Of a DNA stretch of 64,000 nucleotides, positions 52,234-60,474 are shown piece by piece. Below the pieces are notes generated by a model. The model saw only the letters and a list, made by a program, of their open reading frames with translations, was not told the DNA's origin and ran no database searches. This DNA is from Nocardia sp. NRRL S-836. GTDB taxonomy: Bacteria; Actinomycetota; Actinomycetes; Mycobacteriales; Pseudonocardiaceae. The stretch is taken from positions 62,001 to 126,000 of the forward strand of contig NZ_LGDY01000058.1 in NCBI RefSeq assembly GCF_001279525.1. The letters are read 5' to 3'. The stretch's first letter is position 1. Each line of letters starts with the position of its first letter. A program made the translations under genes and the position numbers.

Positions 52234-55200
52234 GCGGTCGGCTCACCGCCCAGTCCGTGCGCGGCGTGCACGTGGTCACGCAGGTCGGCCAGGTTCTTCG
52301 TGGTGGTGCCGACCTGCTGGTGCAGCGCCGCGGGCAGGACCTCGGCCCAGAACTCCCGGAAGACGGCGAGCTGCGGGTCCTGGCTCAGCACCCGGTGCTG
52401 CTCGGCCTCGGCGATCTTCGCCAGCTCCTTGTCCGCGAGGTCGACGATCGCGGAGAACTCCGGCGCGGGCGGGAACGGCGAGCTGTTGGCACGCGCGGGG
52501 ATAGACGACATGAGCCGGGCGGCGAGGCTGCGGCGGCTGGGGTTGTCGTCGGTGAGCACCCAGCGCTCGTAGGCCTGCAGGACGCTCGCCCACGACGACA
52601 GCGCGCCGATCGGTGCCAGGTCGAGCTTCATCGACACGGCCTCCCTGCTGCCGATCTCCACGACGATGTGGTCGGGGCTGGTGAGCCGGCCGCTCACGAC
52701 GACCTTGCCGTCCCACGCCGCGCACAGCAGCCGGTGGAGCACCTGCCTGCGGTCGCGGTCGCTCATCAGCAGGTAGTCGCTGTCCTGGCTGAGCCGGCGG
52801 CGCCAGGCCAGCGTGTCCTGCGGGTGCGGGCGGTGCTGCGCCTCGGCCCACAGCTTGATCACCTTGCGCAGCTCCGGCACCTCGGTGATGCCCATGGAGC
52901 TGCGGTTGAGCACCACGACCATCGCGTCGGCCTGCACCGCGCGGAACTCCGGCTCGCCCACCATGTCGACGGGCAGCGAGACCTCGCGGCGCAGGAACCG
53001 TTCGATGTCGGCGTTCTCCTGCGCGGCGGGGTAGGTGAACAGCACCTTGAGCGGCGCGTGGCCGTCCGGCGCGAACCCGCCGGGCACCAGTTCCGCGAGC
53101 TTCTGCCGGAACCGGTTGAGGTCGGCCTCGGTGACGCTGTTGTCCTTGCGCTGCACCGCGTTCGCGAGCAGGTCGTCCATCCGCGGCACGAGCGCGGGAC
53201 GGCCGCGGTCGCCGGGCCGCACCCGTTCGGCGACCGCCTCCTTGATCCGCTGGCGGATGTGGGCGACGGCGGCATCGGGGTCCTGGCGGCCCCTGGCGAA
53301 CGCGTCGGCCCAGCCGTCTTGGCCCAGCAGCAGGTTCAGCACGTGCCCCTCGTGCGCGTTGGGGCCCAGGTGCTGCGACAGGTCCTGCTTCAACCGGGCC
53401 AGCACGGTCTGGTAGAAGCCTTCGAGGCCGTGGTCCTCCGGCGGCAGCAGGTACGTGACGCCGACGCGCGCCTTGTAGAGGTCCTTGGAGCGCAGGTCGA
53501 ACTGCGTCGGGTCGTTGCGCGCGTGGGTGACGAACGCGTCGTGGATCGCGCGGAACTGCTCGACGAACGCCTGCCACGGCCGGCTCCACAGCCGGTGGCT
53601 CTCGTTCCACGCGGCGTTCCAGATCCGCCGCGTCTGCCACGCGTACCAGGCGTCCTGCTGCCGGATCACCGCCTGCACCGGCTCGTCGGCGATCCGCAGC
53701 CGCTGCAACAGCTTCTTCTGCAGGTTCTTCGGCATCGGCGGCGCCGCGCTGTTCATGCCGGGCGGTGGCGCGGGCGGCGTGCGCCAGCCTTCGAGCAACG
53801 ACCGGAAGCCGCCCCTGTCGAGCGGGTCGGTGAGGTCGCGGTGACCGAACACGGTGCGCTGCAACCGGAACAGGTCGAGGTTGCGCAGCAGCACCACGGC
53901 GGCCGCGGTGGGGTCGAAGTCCTGCGCCAGCGCCGCGACCGGTGCGGCCAGCGCCTCCAGCCCCCGTTCGACGTTGTACCCCATGGCGTTCGCGCGTTCG
54001 GTCAGCGCGGCGAGCACCGGCCCGTAACCCACCGGGTTGCCCGTCGGCGGGATGCGGGCCGGTGCGGCCTCCAGCAACCGGTCCAGCCCGGCCGCGGTGA
54101 TGAACTGCCGGATGTGCTGCTTGTTGGTCTCCGCCGCGCCCGGCGGCACGAGCAGCTCGTTGACCGCGTTGGCCAGCAGGTGCGAGCTGACCACGTCGGT
54201 GAGCTCCAGCAACGGCGTGGTCAGCGCCGCCACCGCGCTCGTGGTCACACCCCGCCGGCCGACACCGGTGTCCGCGATGGCGTGCCGGTCGACCTTGCTG
54301 TTGATGAAACCGTCCGCGAAGGACTGGTAGGGCCGGTTCGCGCCGCCCTCCTCGTCGTCCTGGTCGGTCGGGCCCGCGCCGATCAGCGAGGTCATCAGCG
54401 ACACCATCGACCGGTTGAGGTCGTCGCGGCGCACCCCGCCGACCGGCCGGCCGAACAGGAACGCCGTCTGCACGGTGTTCGGCAGCAGCTGCACCTGTTC
54501 GAGCCGCGGGTACCGGACCGAGACCGCGCCGTGCGTGCCCTTGTCGTCCAGCTCGTCCGGCGACCCCTGCGCGTTCTGGTCGTCGATCAGCCGGAACAGG
54601 TCGACCAGCGCCGAACCCGCGTTGAGGTCGGCCGGCCGCCCGCCGCCCTGCCCGTCGTCGAACGCCGACGGCATCAGCACCAGCGGGTAGATCTCCGCGG
54701 TCTTGCCACCGCGCCGCATCAGGTCGCCGATCAGGTGCAGGTAGTCGTAGTAGATGCCGCTGCCGGTGCCACCGGCCACGGAGAACACCACGAACACGAT
54801 CACCGTGTCGACGCGCTGGTTGCGCTCGCCGCTGACGACGTAGAGGTCGCCACCCGACTCGTTGATGTCCGACAGGGCTTTCGTGATCCCGAGCGTCGCG
54901 GTGTCCGGGTTGCGCCGGACCGTCTCGAACAGCACCGCACGCCCGACCGTCGGCAGCTGCCCGGCACCGCGCACCAGCGGCCCGATCCGCGGGTCGCTCT
55001 CCTTGGAGGGCAACCAGTGGATCGTGTCCTCGTCGGAGTTGATCCGCAGGCTCTGCGCCACGTCCGCGGAGTTGCCCAGGCTCGCCGGCACGAGGTCGGT
55101 GATCTGGTGCATCGTCTTGCGCGCCGCCTGCTCGTGCTCACGGCCGGGCACGACCTCGCGCCGCACCCGCTGCAACTCGGTGCTGCTCAGGTCCGCGTAG

Positions 55201-55379
55201 ACGAACTGCAGGCACGACGGCAGCTGGTAGGGCAGGAAGTTCGGGTTCTGCATGATCGGCAGCAACCGGGTGCCGTCGGGGCCGCAGAGCTCCTCGCGCA
55301 GCCGCTTCTCCAGCTCGGCACCGACCTTGCACCCCGTCCCGCCCAGCCCGACGAACATCATCGGTTGATAGATCTTCAT
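52230..55379 (-). CDS. Tubulin/FtsZ-like GTP-binding protein
   Basis: 1,049 residues from ATG 55379. FVGLGGTGCKVG at 9-20 fits the first nucleotide-binding loop, and VFSVAGGTGSG (198-208) matches the tubulin signature GGGTGSG. This is the large tubulin-like family of actinobacterial conflict operons, with an extended helical C-terminal region of about 700 residues. Filament formation is possible but unproven. It overlaps both adjacent genes (ATGA). Confidence 0.85.
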   Translation of the reverse strand: MKIYQPMMFVGLGGTGCKVGAELEKRLREELCGPDGTRLLPIMQNPNFLPYQLPSCLQFVYADLSSTELQRVRREVVPGREHEQAARKTMHQITDLVPASLGNSADVAQSLRINSDEDTIHWLPSKESDPRIGPLVRGAGQLPTVGRAVLFETVRRNPDTATLGITKALSDINESGGDLYVVSGERNQRVDTVIVFVVFSVAGGTGSGIYYDYLHLIGDLMRRGGKTAEIYPLVLMPSAFDDGQGGGRPADLNAGSALVDLFRLIDDQNAQGSPDELDDKGTHGAVSVRYPRLEQVQLLPNTVQTAFLFGRPVGGVRRDDLNRSMVSLMTSLIGAGPTDQDDEEGGANRPYQSFADGFINSKVDRHAIADTGVGRRGVTTSAVAALTTPLLELTDVVSSHLLANAVNELLVPPGAAETNKQHIRQFITAAGLDRLLEAAPARIPPTGNPVGYGPVLAALTERANAMGYNVERGLEALAAPVAALAQDFDPTAAAVVLLRNLDLFRLQRTVFGHRDLTDPLDRGGFRSLLEGWRTPPAPPPGMNSAAPPMPKNLQKKLLQRLRIADEPVQAVIRQQDAWYAWQTRRIWNAAWNESHRLWSRPWQAFVEQFRAIHDAFVTHARNDPTQFDLRSKDLYKARVGVTYLLPPEDHGLEGFYQTVLARLKQDLSQHLGPNAHEGHVLNLLLGQDGWADAFARGRQDPDAAVAHIRQRIKEAVAERVRPGDRGRPALVPRMDDLLANAVQRKDNSVTEADLNRFRQKLAELVPGGFAPDGHAPLKVLFTYPAAQENADIERFLRREVSLPVDMVGEPEFRAVQADAMVVVLNRSSMGITEVPELRKVIKLWAEAQHRPHPQDTLAWRRRLSQDSDYLLMSDRDRRQVLHRLLCAAWDGKVVVSGRLTSPDHIVVEIGSREAVSMKLDLAPIGALSSWASVLQAYERWVLTDDNPSRRSLAARLMSSIPARANSSPFPPAPEFSAIVDLADKELAKIAEAEQHRVLSQDPQLAVFREFWAEVLPAALHQQVGTTTKNLADLRDHVHAAHGLGGEPTA

Positions 55380-56389
55380 GGTCGCCTTTCCACTGCTTGC
55401 TTGATGCGGTGCAGAACCTCTTCGAGCGCGTCGAGCGCCCTGGGCAGGTCGTTGACCAGTCCGTCGTCCTGCGGCGGCTCGGGTCCGGCCTGGTCGGCGG
55501 AAGGGCCGAAGACCCGTTTGCCGAGCGCCATGCGCAGCTCCGCCCCGTTCTCCGGCAGCGGTTCCACGTAGCTGGGCAGCGTGTGCATCGCGATGGCGAG
55601 GTCACGCGCGTTCTTGGCGTTCTGCCGGTGTTTTCCCGACTCGCGGGCGAGGTAGGCGGCCAGCACGCCGATCGGGACCGTCGCGGACAGCCGCACCAGC
55701 GCCGTGCTGTAGGACAGCTCCGGGTGCCAGAGGCTGAGCGCGACGGCACCCGCCGCGACCAGGCCGAGCAGCCCGGCCACGCCCCACCGCAGCTGGTCGG
55801 CCCGCTTCGCCTCCACGTCGGCGTACCCGGCGTAGTGCGTGCCGAGCTCGCCCGCACCGACGTCACCGGTGACCTTGCGCAGCTCGTCACGCGCGTCCTC
55901 GGCCTCCTGCAACAGTTCGCGGGTCTTGAGCTGCTGGCGCAGGTCGGTCGCGACGCGCTGGGCGTTGGCCTGGTCGGCCGGATCGGCCCGCACGGCGTCG
56001 ACGACCGCGACGAACGCGTCCACCGCGTCGGAGAGCTGCTGCCGCAGGCGGATCGACAACGCGGTGAGGTCGTCCACGAGCTTGTCCCTGGACGGGCTCG
56101 CGCCCGCCCGGTCGATCGCCATCAGGCAGGCGCCGAAGTCCTTGACCGTGGCGTGGATGGCCGCGAACCGGCCGGCGAACGCCTCGTCCGCCCGCACCGC
56201 GGTGCTGATCGGCTCGGCCACCTCCTCCTTGCGCAGGCAGCGTTCGACGAAGTGGTAGACCAGCTCCACGGCGGAGCACGCGGCCTGGACGCGCCGGTCC
56301 TTCGTCGTGCTCCAGTGGCGGCGGATCCGGCCCGCGAGCTCGTTGACCGCGCGTTCGGCCTCGCCCAGCGTCCTGGTCGGTGTCGTCAC
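55376..56389 (-). CDS. Helical membrane protein of the GTPase operon
   Basis: 337 residues from GTG 56389. A long helical N-terminal half, probably cytoplasmic and partly coiled coil, precedes two close membrane helices (WGVAGLLGLVAAGAVALSLW and VRLSATVPIGVLAAYLA) and a C-terminal helical tail. No named family recognised. GTGA and ATGA overlaps tie it to the DUF4407 and tubulin-like genes. Confidence 0.75.
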   Translation of the reverse strand: MTTPTRTLGEAERAVNELAGRIRRHWSTTKDRRVQAACSAVELVYHFVERCLRKEEVAEPISTAVRADEAFAGRFAAIHATVKDFGACLMAIDRAGASPSRDKLVDDLTALSIRLRQQLSDAVDAFVAVVDAVRADPADQANAQRVATDLRQQLKTRELLQEAEDARDELRKVTGDVGAGELGTHYAGYADVEAKRADQLRWGVAGLLGLVAAGAVALSLWHPELSYSTALVRLSATVPIGVLAAYLARESGKHRQNAKNARDLAIAMHTLPSYVEPLPENGAELRMALGKRVFGPSADQAGPEPPQDDGLVNDLPRALDALEEVLHRIKQAVERRP

Positions 56390-57399
56390 GTCAGCCCGCC
56401 GTCCCGCGGGTACGGCTTGGCGCCGCTCTCCCTGCGCGCGTCGATGGCGGCCTGCTGGGCGATCCGGGCGTCCAGCAGGCCGGTCGGGGCCCCGTTGCGG
56501 TACACATGCCAGGCGACCAGCCGCAGCCCGAGCACGTCGACGAGCAGGAACGCCACCAGTGCCGCGGTCCAGAAGAGGATCACCGCGGCCGGCCGGTCCT
56601 TGCTGACCTCGATCACGGCGGAGGACCGGTCGCGGGTCCGCGGCGGGTTGCCGCGCAACCGTTCCAGCTGCCCGTCGATCTCGGTGAGCTTGGTCCTGGC
56701 GTCCTGCGCCGCCGTCGTGCTCTGGTCCACACGTCCCCTCGCCAGCTGCTTGGCTGCCGCCAGCTGGGCGGTCAGCTCGGTGATCCGCTGCTCGACCTGC
56801 ACGCGGTAGGCGACCTTGGCGTGGTACTCCCTGCCCTCGCCGCGCACACCGGTGCCACAGGTGCCGTCCTGCTCGCACAGCTCGTTGCGCTTGGCCTCGC
56901 GGTACTCCTTCTGCTCGTCGTCGAGCTGCCGTTGCAGCCGCACGACCTCCGGGTCCTCGTCGGCGCCGGGCCGGCCGTGGTCGATCAGGTCGAGCTTGGC
57001 GAGGCGTTCGTCCTGCAACCGCTGGACCTGCGCGGCCCACGCCGGTGCGTCCGCCGGCCGCTGCGCCGCCGCCACCTCGGCGGTGAAGATCCACGCGACC
57101 GCCGCGAACGCGATCACCATCGCGGCCGCCAGCCCGAGCACCGCGCGCCGCCTCGGCATGACCGGCGGCGGTGCCTTGCGGTGCACGGTGTCCGCGGTCC
57201 AGAGGTTCACCGACACCCACGCCAGCGGCAGCGCCACCACGAGCGGCAGGAACACCAGGACCGCCGGTGGTTCGAACCCGTGGTAGACCGCGAGCAGGAC
57301 CGCGACCGACTCGACCAAGGCGAGGCCGCACGTCCAGCGGCGCAACCGCTTGCGCTGGTCCTCGCTGTGGTCGTCGAGCGGGTTCGTGCTGCGACTCAT
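56386..57399 (-). CDS. DUF4407 membrane protein
   Basis: 337 residues from ATG 57399, with AAGGAG nine bases upstream. Three N-terminal membrane helices and a fourth near residue 285 enclose a long extracellular charged helical segment (about 110-270), a layout typical of DUF4407. A Cys pair (LCEQDGTCG) lies in that segment. Function unknown. It follows the vWA gene by 16 bases. Confidence 0.85.
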   Translation of the reverse strand: MSRSTNPLDDHSEDQRKRLRRWTCGLALVESVAVLLAVYHGFEPPAVLVFLPLVVALPLAWVSVNLWTADTVHRKAPPPVMPRRRAVLGLAAAMVIAFAAVAWIFTAEVAAAQRPADAPAWAAQVQRLQDERLAKLDLIDHGRPGADEDPEVVRLQRQLDDEQKEYREAKRNELCEQDGTCGTGVRGEGREYHAKVAYRVQVEQRITELTAQLAAAKQLARGRVDQSTTAAQDARTKLTEIDGQLERLRGNPPRTRDRSSAVIEVSKDRPAAVILFWTAALVAFLLVDVLGLRLVAWHVYRNGAPTGLLDARIAQQAAIDARRESGAKPYPRDGGLT

Positions 57400-57415
57400 G
57401 GCGCCGCACTCCTTG

Positions 57416-59938
57416 TCAGAACGGGTTGTACGGGTCGGCGAACGGGTCCGGCTGGCCGCCGCGCCGCGTCGACGGCCCACCGGACTGGCCGCCCCCGCCG
57501 AACGGATCGGGCTGGCCACCTCCACCGAACGGGTCGGAGTGGCTGCCGCCACCGAAGGGATCCGGACGGTTGCCGCCACCTCCGAACGGGTCGGGGTGGC
57601 TGCCGTTCGCACCGTTCGTCCCGGCCGGTGCCGGTGCCGAGCCGCCGAACGGGTCGTACGAGCCCCCGAACGGATCGGGCGGCGGCTGCATGCTGACGTC
57701 CGGGGCGCCGAAGCCGTGTGCAGCGTCCACAGTGGACGCGGCTGGCGCCGCGAACGGGTCGCCCGGCGGTCCGGAGACCGCGGCACCCGCGGTGCCGCGC
57801 TCGTCCGCGACGCCGACCGCGAGGTCCTTGCCGATCTCCTTGCGCTGCCCCGCCGTCAGCACCACCGGCGGCTGCCCCGGCGCCGTGAGGCTGACCCCAT
57901 CGCGGACGCGCCGCACCTCGTAGACGTTCGTCTCGCCGGGACCCGCCTGCTGCAGCTTCAGCCCGGTGAACTCCTCGACCACCACGAACCGGAACACCTT
58001 GGCCCGCGCGTCGCGCGGTGACAGCTCGGAGGTCAGGAACCCGCCCTGCCACAGCTGTGCGGTCAGCCCGCGCACCTTGCGCGACTCGGCGCGGGAGCGC
58101 AGCTTCAGCAGCAGCCACACCAGCGCGGCGAGCAGCAGCACGCCGAGCAGTGTCCACAACCACCAGAGCTTCTCCGGCAGCCCCGGCTCCGGCGCGACCT
58201 CGGTGGCGAACAGCCGTTCCGCGACGACGGCGTCCTTCTCGTCCACCAGCCGCAGCTTGCCGCCGCTGACGCCGAGCGCGCTGTCCGGCCCGAACCGCAG
58301 GGTGAACTTGGCGGTGCCGGTGCCGGTGCCGACCCGCACGGCCGCCGGGTCGACGGTCACCGCCGTGCCGGGCGAGAGGTCGTCCAGCCGCAGCCGCAGG
58401 TCCGCGTCCTTGCCGGAGTTGTTGGTGATCGCGACGGTGCCGGTGACCGTGCCGCCCGGTGTGACGGTGGAACGGTTGTCATCGAACAGGATCTGGCCCT
58501 GCACAGCGGCGGCGCCCTTGCTCACCCTGGCGAAGAGCGTGCGGGTGTCGCCGCCGATGCCGATGCCGGTGACCTCGCCGGTGTAGGTGAGGTCACCGGA
58601 GGCGTTGTCGGGCACCTTCAGCTGGCCCGCGTAGGTGCCGTCGCCGTCGGAGTCGTTCAGCGTGACCTGCTGCGGGGCGAACCCGGACGTGCCGGTCAGG
58701 GTGGTGACGAAGGTGAGGCCCTGCAACGTGGGCGGGTCCGTGACGGCCTTGCCGCGCGCCCACACCTGCATGTCGACCTCGACGGTCTGACCGGGTGCCG
58801 GCTGCGGCGGGTTCGTGGTCAGCACCGCCTTGACCGCCGCCTGGTACATCACGGTCGCGGCCACGTCCTGTGCGGCCACCTCCGCGGAGGACAGCCGCAC
58901 GACCCACTGCCCCGGCTCGGGATCGGTGATGCGCAACGACTCCGTCTCGGTCGTCTGACCGGCGAACTCGAACTTCGCGCCACCACCGCCGGGGGCGGGC
59001 CGGGCCGCGTTGCGGGCGCGGTACTCGACCTGCACCCGCGGGTCGCGCTTGAAGACCACGATCGACGCGTCGCTCGCCACGGCCGGGATGTCGACGGTGA
59101 GCTCCAGCGAGCCACCCTTGGGCACGTCACCGGTCTCCGGCGGCAGGATCTTGATACAGCTCGCGGAGCTGAGCGCGTCGAAGATCGCGGTGCGCAGCTC
59201 GGCCGAGGTGGGCACGACCCGTTCCCGCGGGTCGGGCGCGGCCGGCGTGCAGCTCCTGCCCTTGGCGAACCCGCCCAACGCGGCCACGTCCACCTCGCCG
59301 AACCCGAGCGGCCACACCTGCGCACCGGCCTTGTCCAGGCTCGCCAGCACCTCGCGCACGTTCGCGGCGGCCGCCGCGTTGCGCCGGTCGGGATCACTGC
59401 CCCACGACGGACTGCCCGACACGTCGAGCTTGCCGTCGGTCAGCAGGAACACGATCTTCTTCTCCGGCCCGCCCGCACCGACGTGGGCGAGCGCCTGCTG
59501 GAGCGCGGCGGCGTGGTCGGTCCCGTCCCCCTCACCGTCGGCACGCTTGCGCAGCCCGCCGATGCAGTTCGCCACCACGTCCCGCTGCTGCGCCTCACTG
59601 ATCTTCGCCGGCGGGCACACGACGTCGACAGCGGACTGTCCCGCCCGTTCCGCACTGGCGAACCCCACCACCGACAGCACCGTGCCGGTCCCCCACGGGC
59701 TGAACGCGATCGTCCTGGCCGCCTCCTTCTCCCGGACGAGGTCGGCGTCCTGGATGCTGCCCGACTCGTCGACCAGCACCACCACCTGCATCGCCGGCAA
59801 CGTGGGCGGCTGGTCCTGCGCCACGACCCGCGGTGCGGCGAGCGACGGCACCAACGCCACCGCGCTCAGCAACGCCACCGCCAAAGCCGTCAGCCGCCTC
59901 GAACCGCCGCGATATTCCACGCGGCCGCGCCGGTCCAC
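57416..59938 (-). CDS. Membrane-anchored vWA protein with DPF-repeat tail
   Basis: 840 residues from GTG 59938, preceded by GGGA; the frame is open to GTG 60010. A signal-like helix (LTALAVALLSAVALVPSLAA) leads to an extracellular vWA domain with MIDAS motif DESGS and LLTDGK. Ig-like beta domains follow, then a membrane helix (LWWLWTLLGVLLLAALVWLLL) and a cytoplasmic domain. The last 110 residues contain eight DPF tripeptides and end in NPF. It is the first gene of the eight-gene operon and could be its outside sensor. Divalent-metal ligand binding is expected of MIDAS domains; the ligand is unknown. Confidence 0.87.
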   Translation of the reverse strand: MDRRGRVEYRGGSRRLTALAVALLSAVALVPSLAAPRVVAQDQPPTLPAMQVVVLVDESGSIQDADLVREKEAARTIAFSPWGTGTVLSVVGFASAERAGQSAVDVVCPPAKISEAQQRDVVANCIGGLRKRADGEGDGTDHAAALQQALAHVGAGGPEKKIVFLLTDGKLDVSGSPSWGSDPDRRNAAAAANVREVLASLDKAGAQVWPLGFGEVDVAALGGFAKGRSCTPAAPDPRERVVPTSAELRTAIFDALSSASCIKILPPETGDVPKGGSLELTVDIPAVASDASIVVFKRDPRVQVEYRARNAARPAPGGGGAKFEFAGQTTETESLRITDPEPGQWVVRLSSAEVAAQDVAATVMYQAAVKAVLTTNPPQPAPGQTVEVDMQVWARGKAVTDPPTLQGLTFVTTLTGTSGFAPQQVTLNDSDGDGTYAGQLKVPDNASGDLTYTGEVTGIGIGGDTRTLFARVSKGAAAVQGQILFDDNRSTVTPGGTVTGTVAITNNSGKDADLRLRLDDLSPGTAVTVDPAAVRVGTGTGTAKFTLRFGPDSALGVSGGKLRLVDEKDAVVAERLFATEVAPEPGLPEKLWWLWTLLGVLLLAALVWLLLKLRSRAESRKVRGLTAQLWQGGFLTSELSPRDARAKVFRFVVVEEFTGLKLQQAGPGETNVYEVRRVRDGVSLTAPGQPPVVLTAGQRKEIGKDLAVGVADERGTAGAAVSGPPGDPFAAPAASTVDAAHGFGAPDVSMQPPPDPFGGSYDPFGGSAPAPAGTNGANGSHPDPFGGGGNRPDPFGGGSHSDPFGGGGQPDPFGGGGQSGGPSTRRGGQPDPFADPYNPF
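57419..57760 (-). repeat. DPF/NPF short-motif repeat tail of the vWA gene
   Basis: Eight Asp-Pro-Phe motifs, mostly DPFGG spaced by Gly, Ser and Pro, and a final Asn-Pro-Phe are coded here. On the plus strand this is seen as recurring CGAACGG(G/A)TC units. The units are irregularly spaced and in frame, so this is a protein linear-motif array and not a CRISPR or DNA repeat. Confidence 0.85.
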
Positions 59939-60010
59939 ATTCGCGTTTCCCACAAGATCAACCCACTTCACAGAGGCCAGGTATCGTCGGGATCGCCAAT
60001 TGGCCACCAC

Positions 60011-60474
60011 CTGTTACGGGCAGCGGCCACGCGTTTCATCTCAAAAAGGAAACAGCCAATAAACTCTACCCAGAGACCGCACCAAGAAAGTGGACAAAAG
60101 CATGTCAAAAGGCAGCACACCCAGCTTGACCAGCCAGTAAGGCGATCCTATGCACTCGATCAGGTGACGCGTGTCCGTCCTCGCACTCCGGCGCGCACAA
60201 TCGATGCAGAACGCGGACCGAAGCGGAACCAGCGCCTCCGCCGATCCCCGCGCGTCGTTCTTCGCAGGCCAGAAGGCCCGCGTTACGGCTTTACCCCGAC
60301 ATGCCCCGAACGGACCAGAGGCGACGATTGTCGACACAATCATCTCGGCGTTGTTTCCGATTTTCACCGTCAGCCCCGCCACCTGAACCTCGACGTCTCC
60401 GTGACAGCCGACGAGGTCGCATCCTGCGTGTGCAGGATGCGACCTCGTGGAAGGGCTTGAAGATCCGGGGCTGG
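60011..60474. other. Intergenic region with no gene recognised
   Basis: 464 bases between the vWA gene start and the PL11 lyase stop. It contains an AT-rich stretch near 60040-60110, likely promoter DNA for the minus-strand vWA operon, and a long perfect hairpin at 60411-60448. No open frame here has convincing coding character. Confidence 0.5.
60411..60448 (-). terminator. 17-base-stem hairpin terminator of the lyase gene
   Basis: ACGAGGTCGCATCCTGC (60411-60427) pairs perfectly with 60432-60448 across a 4-base loop. It lies 27 bases past the lyase stop codon. No T run follows on the minus strand. Confidence 0.85.

Noticed and set aside
52257..55571. A 1,104-codon open frame on the plus strand
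   Set aside because: It lies antisense to the tubulin-like gene, has low-complexity Arg/Val/Gln/Leu content and no domain. It is a by-product of GC-rich third positions.
57419..57760. Repeated CGAACGGGTC-like units resembling a CRISPR or tandem DNA repeat
   Set aside because: Spacing is irregular and in multiples of three; the units encode DPF motifs in the vWA protein.
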